Origin: an uncultured Neomegalonema sp.
GTDB lineage: Bacteria > Pseudomonadota > Alphaproteobacteria > Rhodobacterales > Rhodobacteraceae
Assembly: GCA_937911325.1 (NCBI GenBank)
Contig: CALDSD010000076.1
Coordinates: 1 to 32,331 of the forward strand
Length of the DNA: 32,331 nucleotides
Reading direction: 5' to 3'
Part shown: positions 6,836-15,800 of the stretch, one piece after another
Layout: each line of letters opens with the position of its first letter
Numbering within the stretch: position 1 is the first letter of the stretch
The notes under the pieces: model-generated
Database searches by the model: none
What the model was told of the DNA's origin: nothing
What the model saw: the letters and a program-made list of their open reading frames with translations, nothing else
Made by a program: the position numbers and the translations under genes

Positions 6836-9800
6836 CTAGGCCAGACCGTTTTCGTAGTCAAAATCGCTGCTGCTGAGCGTCAAACCGGTCACGCCTTCGA
6901 AAACGGCCACCAACTCGTCAGTTCCACCCGCCTCGGTGCGGTAGATTGCGTCGCCAGTATAAACGCTGACTGGCGCCGACGCGAAATAGTAGTCGGAAGC
7001 CGCACCGTGCAGGCGAACCTGGTCCTCGCCGCTGACGAAATCCCAGATGAGCGCAAAATCCTCCCACCCTGCGTCATTGACGTCGCCATCATCGTAGTAA
7101 GCCTGCGACCCGTCGCCGAGCACGAACACGTCGGCGCCCGCTCCGCCCTGAAGCACGTCGATTTCGCCGATCCCGGGGTTCGTCGCACCGATTTCGACCG
7201 CGATGATCGTATCCGAGCTGTTCTTGGCGGCGATTATGTCGCTGCCTTGGATCTCAGTCACGGTGACATCACCGAAAGTGACGTCGAAGTAGTGCGCGTT
7301 CAGCAGAAACGCCCCAGTTATTGGATCGCCGAACGTGTCCGTGGTTTGGTAGGTCCAGTCGACCGGCTCGGTCGCTCCGACTTCCCACGCCTTGTAGGAA
7401 TAGGTCTTGTCGAGAACGCCGCTTTGCTCGAGGCGGATCTTGAAGTTGTAAGTGTTGCCCTCTTCGAAGTTGTTCAGCGCGATCCCCGAGTTCGGTCCTG
7501 TCGTCCATCCGTAGTAGCGGTCGAACGAGACCTCTTCCCCAGTCCAGAAATAGAGACCCGCGCTATTCTCCCAGCCCGCATGCGGGCTGAAGCCCGCGCG
7601 CGGGTTGTCGGTGTGACCGCTCCAGTGGAAACCGAAAGCAATCGCACTGTTGTCACGCGGGTGGGTCGTCGAGAGGTCATGCATCTCGACGGTGAGATTG
7701 ACCTCGTAGAAGTCCCAGCTCTGATCGCCCAGTGCGACGATCCGGTCATAACCCGTCTCATCCAGGCGCAGACCGTCCGCGGTCGCCGACCACTTGCCGT
7801 CGACCACCTGAACAACGTCGGTGATCGATGTCGCCGCGTCCCAGTCGATCGAGTAGTCAGCGGCCCAATCGTTGCCCGCCTCGTAGTCAATCACAACAGT
7901 GCGCGTAAACGTTCCGCCGCCGACGCGCTGAGCCGTGATTACTATGGTGTCATCGGTTGCCGTTGGATCGAGCTGCGAGTAGTCAATCTCGATGTTGAAA
8001 TCACCATCTTCTTGCAGCCGGCGCGTGTCCGGCCCGAGAACCAGCGAGACTGATGCGCCGCCATTCAGCGTGTAGCTGAGCGAGGTGACTTCGTTGATGT
8101 CGACACTTCCGAGGATGTTCACCCAGTTCTGCGGCTCACCAAGCGCGCCAAAATTCTGCGTGTCACCGTACCAGACTTCGATTCCCTCATTGACCGCAAC
8201 ATTCAGCGTCGCGGCCACGGCGGGCGTCGTCCCATCGGTCACCCGATAGGTAATCGCCTCATTGCCGGTGAAGCCGATGTTGGGCGTGTATGTGAGTGTG
8301 CCGTCGCCGTTATCGACCACCAAGCCGTTCGACGGCTGATCAAAACCCACGAACTGGAGCGTCTGCCCATCAAGTTCGATGTCATTTGCCAGCAGATCGG
8401 CGGCGATATCGATGATCAGCATGCCGTCGACCACCACGAAGGCCGTATCGTTCACCGGCTGCGGCGCATCGTCGACTCCGTTCACGGTGACGTTTACCGT
8501 TGCGGTCGAACTCTCGATGCCGTCGCTAATGGTGTAAGTGAAGCTGTCGGCACCGACGAAGTTAGCGTTCGGCGTGTAGGTGACCGTGCCGTCGCCGTTG
8601 TTGACTACGGTGCCGTTGGCCGCGCTCCCGCTTGTCAGAATCTGGAATGCGTCGCCATTCGCGTCGCTGTCGTTCGACAGCACTGAGATGACAACAGCAG
8701 TGTCTTCGTCAGTCGCCACGGTGTCATTCGCGGCGGTTGGCGCCTGGTTGTCAACATCGACGAAGACCGTCGCCGTGTCCGTCAGGCTGCCGTCCGTCGC
8801 TGTGTAGGTGAAGCTATCGACGCCGGTGAAGCCGCCGGCCGGAGTATAGGTCAGTGTGCCATCGCCATTGTCGATCAAGCTGCCTGATGCTGGATTGGTG
8901 AAGCTGTCGAAGAGGATGTTGTCCTCGTTCTGATCGGTGTCGTTGCCAAGCAAATCGTTCGCGATGTTTATCGCCAGCGCCGCACCAGCGGCGGTGCTGA
9001 CTAGATCGTCATTCGCGACAGGTGCCGCGGGGACGCTCTGGTCGTCGGCGAGTGGCGATGCCACGTTGAAGAAATAGTCAACCTGCGCTGAAAAGCCGTT
9101 TGCCGGGGTAGTGCTCCCTGCGAACGGACCCACTTTCGCGACCGTCAGAACTTGAGTGAACGAGCCCGCGACATTCCAGCTCTGACCGTCGCTCGAATAG
9201 GAGAGCGTCCAGTCGTCGCCGATACGGTTGACGCGAATGTATTGGGCGTCGCCAGCCGAGATGACAGAGTTGATCCGGGCGCTGGAGACGTTGCCCAGCG
9301 TGACGGCCGCGAAGATGTAGTGGCTCGAGCCGTTGGTATAGGTGTCGAATCGAATCCAATTGCTGACATCCTGTTCGACGACGATACCCTGGAACTCGTT
9401 CCCGTCGTTCACCTGCGTGAGGAACTTCGCTTCCACCTCGAAGTCGCCATTGTCCGCCGGCTGCGTGGCGCGGGCCGCACTATACCTGGCGTTCCACAGG
9501 TCATAGTTACCCGTCGGAGTAGTCAGCGTGAGGTAGCGCTCAGGACCTGCACCACCGAGCGCAGCAGTCACACCGGTAGCGCCTTCGATGGTCCACGCAG
9601 GATCGAGCGCGGCGCTAGCGAAGTCGTCCGAGACGATATTACTCGGTGGCGGCGGCGTCTCGACATTCACCGTCACCGTCGCCGTATCCGTCTCGCCTGC
9701 AGCAATGATCGTGTAGGTGAAACTGTCGGGCCCGGAGAAGCCGGGGTTAGGCGTGTAGGTCAGAGTCCCGTCGCCATTGTCGACGATAGCGCCGTTGGTC

Positions 9801-12800
9801 GGCTGCGTGAACGTGTCGAAGGTGATTGGATCGCCGTCCGGATCCGAGTCATTCGCGAGCAGATCCACGGCGATGTCGATCGTATTGGCGGTGTTTGGCT
9901 CCGCGGCGATCGCGTCATCTCGCGCGTTCGGCGGGGCGGGATCGAACAGCGTCCCGTCTTCCGGATCGATCCGGCTGGCCGTGTTGAAGAAGTAGTCGAC
10001 CTGCGCCGCATAGCCGCCAGCCGAGTTCGTGCTGCCGGCAAAGGGGCCGACCTCCGTCACCGTCAGAGCTTGAGTGAAAGAGCCCGCGACGTTCCAGACC
10101 TGACCGTCCGCGGAGTACGAATAGGTCCAGACGTCTCCACTCCGGCTCACCCGCAGGTACTGTGCGTCACCGGCGGAGATTACGATCTTGAGCTTCTGAT
10201 CCGAGGAGCCGTTCAACGTCACGGCAGCAAAGACGTAGTGTGTCGAGCCGTTGGTGTAGGTGTCAAACCGGATCCAGTTGTCGGCGTCCTGCTCGACGAC
10301 GATCCCTTGCAGTTCGAACCTATCGCTGACTTGCGTGAGGAACTTTGCCTCAATCTCAAAGTCGCCGTTATCCGCGGCTTGCATGGCCCGGGCAGCATTG
10401 TATGTGCCCTGCCACATGTCGTAGTTGCCGGTCGGTGTCGACAATATGAGATAGCCGTCGAGCCCTGCTTCTCCGACATCGCCGGCGACGCCGGTCCCAC
10501 CCTCGATCGACCAGATAGAATTGAGCGTGGGGCTCGCAAAATCATCCGAGACGATATTACTCGATGGCGGCGGCGTCTCGACATTCACCGTCACGGTCGC
10601 CGTATCCGTCTCGCCTGCAGCGATTATCGTGTAGGTGAAACTGTCGGGCCCGGAGAAGCCGGGGTTAGGCGTGTAGGTCAGAGTCCCGTCGCCATTGTCG
10701 ACGATAGCGCCGTTGGTCGGCTGCGTGAACGTGTCGAAGGTGATTGGATCGCCGTCCGGATCCGAGTCATTCGCGAGCAGATCCACGGCGATGTCGATCG
10801 TATTGGCGGTGTTTGGCTCCGCGGCGATCGCGTCATCTCGCGCGTTCGGCGGATCTGGCTGGAACAACCCGCCGTCCTCCGAAGCGATCGGGCTCGCCGA
10901 ATTGTAGAAGTAGTCGACCTGCGAGATCCAACCGGGCGTCACGCCATTCTTCGGCGCTGAGCCCGCAAACGGACCGACCTCGTTCACAACCATCGTCTGG
11001 TTCAGCGTGATCGCGGTCGTCCAGTTCTGACCGTCGCCCGAATAGTCGAAAGTGAACTGGTCTCCAACGCGCGTGATCCGAAGATGGCTAGCGTCGCCGC
11101 TAGAGACGCCGAGATCGAGCGGGAATGAGCGGCCGCTATCGGTGACCACGCCGACCAACAGGTCTAGACCCGAGCTTGTATAGGCGAGATCGAAACGGAT
11201 CCAGGTCGTCGCGTCCTGAACCACCAAAAGGCCATGCTCCTGGAAGGCCTGGGTGGGCTCATTCAGAAACTTCACTTCGATCTGGAAGTCGTCGTCCGGA
11301 ACCGTCTGCAGCAAGCGGGGCGTCGTCAGCGAGGTGTAGGCGTCGACCGGCACGCCTGGCGGCGAGCCAATCTCAAGATACCCCTCGTTCCCCGAAACCT
11401 GAAGGCTCGGCGATCCAGTTATGCCCTTGTATGTCCAGATCGGGGCCAACGCGACGGCGCTGAAATCATCCGACTCGATCGGCGATGCCGCCGGCGGGCC
11501 TGCCGTCACCGTGACCGTCGCGGTCGCGGTCGACGTAGGGCCAGCGCCGTCGGAGATCTCATAAGTGAAGGTCGCCATGCCGGTGAAGCCCGGGTCGGAG
11601 GTATAAGTGACGGTACCGTCCCCATTTTCCGTAACCGAGCCGTTCGACGGCGTTCCGAGAGACACGATCGACAGCGTTTCGCCGTCGAGCTCGAGATCGT
11701 TCGCCAGCAGGTCGATGATCGTCGCGACGCCTTGCTGCGCTGCCGCCGTATCGCCATTGGCGATCGGATCATCTTCGGTTCCAGAGACGGTGACATTGAC
11801 CGTGGATACGGCCGAGCCGCCCTGCCCGTCGCCGATCGTCACCTGGAAGCTGTCTGCACCGAAGAAGTTGGCGTTCGGCGTGTAGGTGACTGTGCCATCC
11901 GGGTTCAGAGCGGCCGTGCCGTTCGCGCCTTGAGAGGCGATTCCCAGCGCAACCGGCGTCCCGCCGTCCGGATCGGTATCATTCGCCGCTGGATCGAGGC
12001 TGCCGGAACCGTCTTCGGTCACGGTCAGGCTGTCGTCGATTGCGACCGGATCGAAATTGCCCGGTTCCGCGCCGAATATCTCCGCCACTTGCGGCGCCGA
12101 GAGCGCTGTGTCGAAAACGCGCTTGTCCGAGATAGTCCCCGTAAAATTATCGCGGTTTTTGTAGCCGAAGGCGCCAGAGGCCGAGCCCCACCCCAATGCG
12201 CCCCACTGGATCGCTTCGACGTTCTGGGTCCAGTCCATAATGATCGGATCCGACTCGACCGAAACGCTGTCGACATAGAGCTGCGCGCCAGCTGCGCTGA
12301 ACACGACCGCGATGTCGTATTCGACGCCGGTTTGGATGCCCGACTGCTCTAGGGTGACGCTGTTCGCGCCATCCTGGAAGCGCGCCTTCAACGTCGAACC
12401 GTCGAGATAGACCGCCAGGTGATTGCCGCCGCCGGCAAAGCCGCTGGCGTCCTTGGTGAAGAGGCCTTGACGACCGTTGGTGTCGCTCGCCGTGAAGGAG
12501 AAGGTCACCGCGCCTTCTGGCGTCGAGTAGATCGGTGCGTGGGCGAGTTCGACGACATCGGCGCTGGCCCCGCTGAACGTCATCGAGCCCAACGCCTCAA
12601 AGATCGGTGTCGGGAACGCGCTCACGGCGACCGTAACAGTCGCAGTGCGGGTCACCGTGCCGTCATTGACGTCGTAGGTGAACGTGTCCGTCCCTGAGAA
12701 GCCGGCGTTCGGGGTGTAGGTGACGGTCCCGTCGCCATTGTCGACGGCCTGACCGTTCGACGGCGTACCGACAGCGACAACTGACAACGTGTCAGGATCG

Positions 12801-15800
12801 ACATCCGTGTCATTTGCAAGGACATTGATCACGAGCGGCTGATCGACCTGAGTATTGCCGGCGTCGTCATTGGCGGTCGGCGCATCGTTCACCGCCGTCA
12901 CCGTGACCGAAACCGTCGACTGGTCGAAACCACCATTCCCGTCCGTCAGCTGGACAAGGAAGCTATCAGCACCGAAGAAATCAGCGTTGGGCGTATAAGT
13001 GACGGTGCCGTCTGGGTTCACGACCGCGCCGCCATTCGACGGGCCGCTCAAAATCGCCGCCGCGATGACCGTGTCGCCATCGGCGTCGACGTCATTGTCG
13101 CCCGGCTGGAATGTCAAGCTCCCGTCTTCGCCCAGCGAAACCGAATCCTCGACAGCCGCGGGCGGGGTATTCGGGGCCGCCAGCACGTCGACCGTGACCG
13201 TGGCCTGCGCCAGCGCGCCGCCCTGCCCATCGTCGATCGTGTAGGTGAAGCTGTCCCCACCGACGTAGCCGGCGTTCGGAGTGTAAGTGACGGTGCCGTC
13301 GCCGTTGTCGACAACCGCGCCATTCCCGCCATCGGTCGTGCCGATGATCTGCGGCGTGTCGCCGTCGGCATCCATGTCGTTCGCGGTGACGTCGATGATC
13401 ACGGGCGTGTCGAGCACTGTCTGGCCGGTGTCGTTGTTGGCGACCGGATCGTCATTCACCGGCGCCACAGTGACATTTACCGTGGAGACGGTTGAGCCGC
13501 CCTGCCCGTCCTCGATCGTAACCTGGAAGCTGTCTGCGCCGAAGAAGTTGGCGTTCGGCGTGTAGGTGACGGTGCCGTCCGGGTTCAGAACCGCCGTACC
13601 ATCCGCGCCCTGAGACGCGATTCCTGTCGCCGCCGGCGTCCCGCCATCAGGATCGCTGTCATTCGCCACGACGTTTATATTGACCACCACATCTTCGTTC
13701 GTAGTGGCCGTATCGTCGACGGCGATCGGGTCGAGATTGACCGGCCCGTCGGTGTGCAACTCGGCGATCTGATCGCTGTTCAGCGCCTCGCTAAAGATCT
13801 TTTGGTCGGAGATCGTTCCCCGGAAGTTATTCGACGACCGGAAACCGCTCTGCCCACTGTTACTCGCCCATCCGAGCGAGCCGAACTGCAGAAACTCCGG
13901 GCTTCCGGCCCAAGAAGTGGTGATCGCATCGCTGTCGACGAGCGCGCCGTTGACATAGAGTTCGGACCCGCTGGCCGCGAAGACCAAGGCGACGTCGTAG
14001 CTGGCGCCTGCGGCGATGCCACCGAAGGTCAGGAAGGTGGTGTTCACCCCATCCTGCAAGCGAGCCTTGAGGGTGCTCTGATCCACGTAGATCGCGATGT
14101 GGTTGCCATTCCCGGCGAGGCCCGACGCGTCGCGGGCGAAGAGGCCGCGGTCCTTGCCCAGGCTTGAGGCGTTGAACTCGAAGGAGATCGTGCCTTCCGC
14201 GAAGTCGTATATCGGCAGCGGGTCGAGCTCGATGACATTCGCGTTTGACCCGTCGAACACCATCTCGCCCGACGTCTCATATACCGGGCTCGGCAAGGCG
14301 GCGACATTGACCGTAACAGTGGCGGTGTCGAAACCGCCCTGCCCGTCGCTCACAGTGTAGTCAAAGGTGTCGACGCCGGAGAAACCTGCATTGGGCTGGT
14401 AGGTTACGCTATCGCCGTTGTTGACAACGGTCCCGCTCGTCGCCGCGCCAACGGCAGACACGGTGAGGGGGCCGGGAGAGTCGCTGTCGCTGTCATTGGC
14501 CAGCACGTCGACCACCACCGGCGCGCCTTCGAACGTGTTGGCGGCGTCATCCTCGGCGACGGGGTCGTCGTTGACCTCATTCACGTTGACAGACACAACG
14601 GCGGTGTCGAAGCCGCCCCTACCGTCGGTGACGGTCACTTCGAAGCTTTCCGCGCCGAAATAGCCGGCGGTCGGCGTGTATGTGACAGTGCCGTCGGCCT
14701 CGACCACGGCGGCGCCATTCGAAGGAGCTGTAGCGATGGCGAACGCGACAATCGTGTCGCCATCGGCGTCTGTGTCGTTCGCGCCCGGCTGGAAATTGAA
14801 CGAGCCATCCTCGTCAACTGCGATCGAATCCGCCACAGCGACCGGCGCAGTGTTCGGTGAAGAAAGCACATAGACGGTAACGTTGGCCGTCGACGTCGCG
14901 CCGCCCGCCATGTCGTCGACAGTGTAGGTGAAGCTGTCCTGGCCCAGGAAACCGGCTGCGCGGGTATAGGTGAGCGTGCCGTTACCATTGTTGACCACAA
15001 AGCCGCCATTAGCGGTCGGGCCGACAGTAACGATGTCGAGTAGATCGCCATCGATGTCGATGTCATTGGCCGTTGCATCGATGATCACCGGCGCATCAAG
15101 CACTGCAGCGGCGAAATCGTCCACCGCCGTCGGGTCGTCGTTCACCGCGTTGACCGTCACGGTCACAGTCGACACCGAGTCCGCGCCGCCGTCGTTGACG
15201 GTCACCTGGAAGCTGTCGACGCCATTGAAGTCGGCGTTGGGCGTGTAGGTGACGGTGTCGTCAGGATTGATGACGACCTGGCCGTTGGATGCCGGGCCAA
15301 CTGACGTGACGGTGAGCGGATCAAGGTCCGGATCGGTGTCATTAGCGAGCACGTCGATCACGACCGCGGTATCCTCATTGGTCGTCGCCGTATCGTCTAC
15401 GGCGTTCGGCGGCGATCCTGGAGGAGCGATCTCGCTCGCGGTAAAAGTCTGACGATATGGACCGATCGGCAGATCAAGGTCGCCGTTCTCCAGCGCGACC
15501 GGCTCGACGGTGGAGTCCTGATCGCCAAAACCGGTCAGGGTCCCCGACGCCATCGGTGACGCGTACGCGATCTGGATCAGCCCGTCGCCGACGATCTGGC
15601 GCTCAAGCTCGTAGACCAGTTGGCTCCCCACCAACGAGACGCTGACCGCATCGATCGAGGTGGACGGATCGAAGTCGTCGCCGTCGATGATCGACAGGCT
15701 ATCGAAAACCTCAAGCTGATCAATCGCGTCGTCACCAAGAATTATGTCGGCGGCCGTAAAGCCGTTAGGCAACTTCAGATCGATTGTTACGCGCGCGCCA

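Noticed and set aside
6650-8053. A 467-codon plus-strand frame across the giant-gene tail and the flippase start
   Set aside because: It covers an intergenic gap and two antisense genes and has no recognisable protein features; it is a GC-rich shadow frame.
9152-10960. A 602-codon open frame on the plus strand opposite the giant gene
   Set aside because: It is antisense to a clear repeat-protein frame, its translation is Arg/Val/Asp-rich without domains, and its internal repetition mirrors the sense-strand repeats.
8185-15410. Regularly spaced similar DNA segments resembling a repeat array
   Set aside because: The period is about 270-290 bp, the segments lie in frame in one gene and encode cadherin-like domains; it is not a CRISPR or satellite array.
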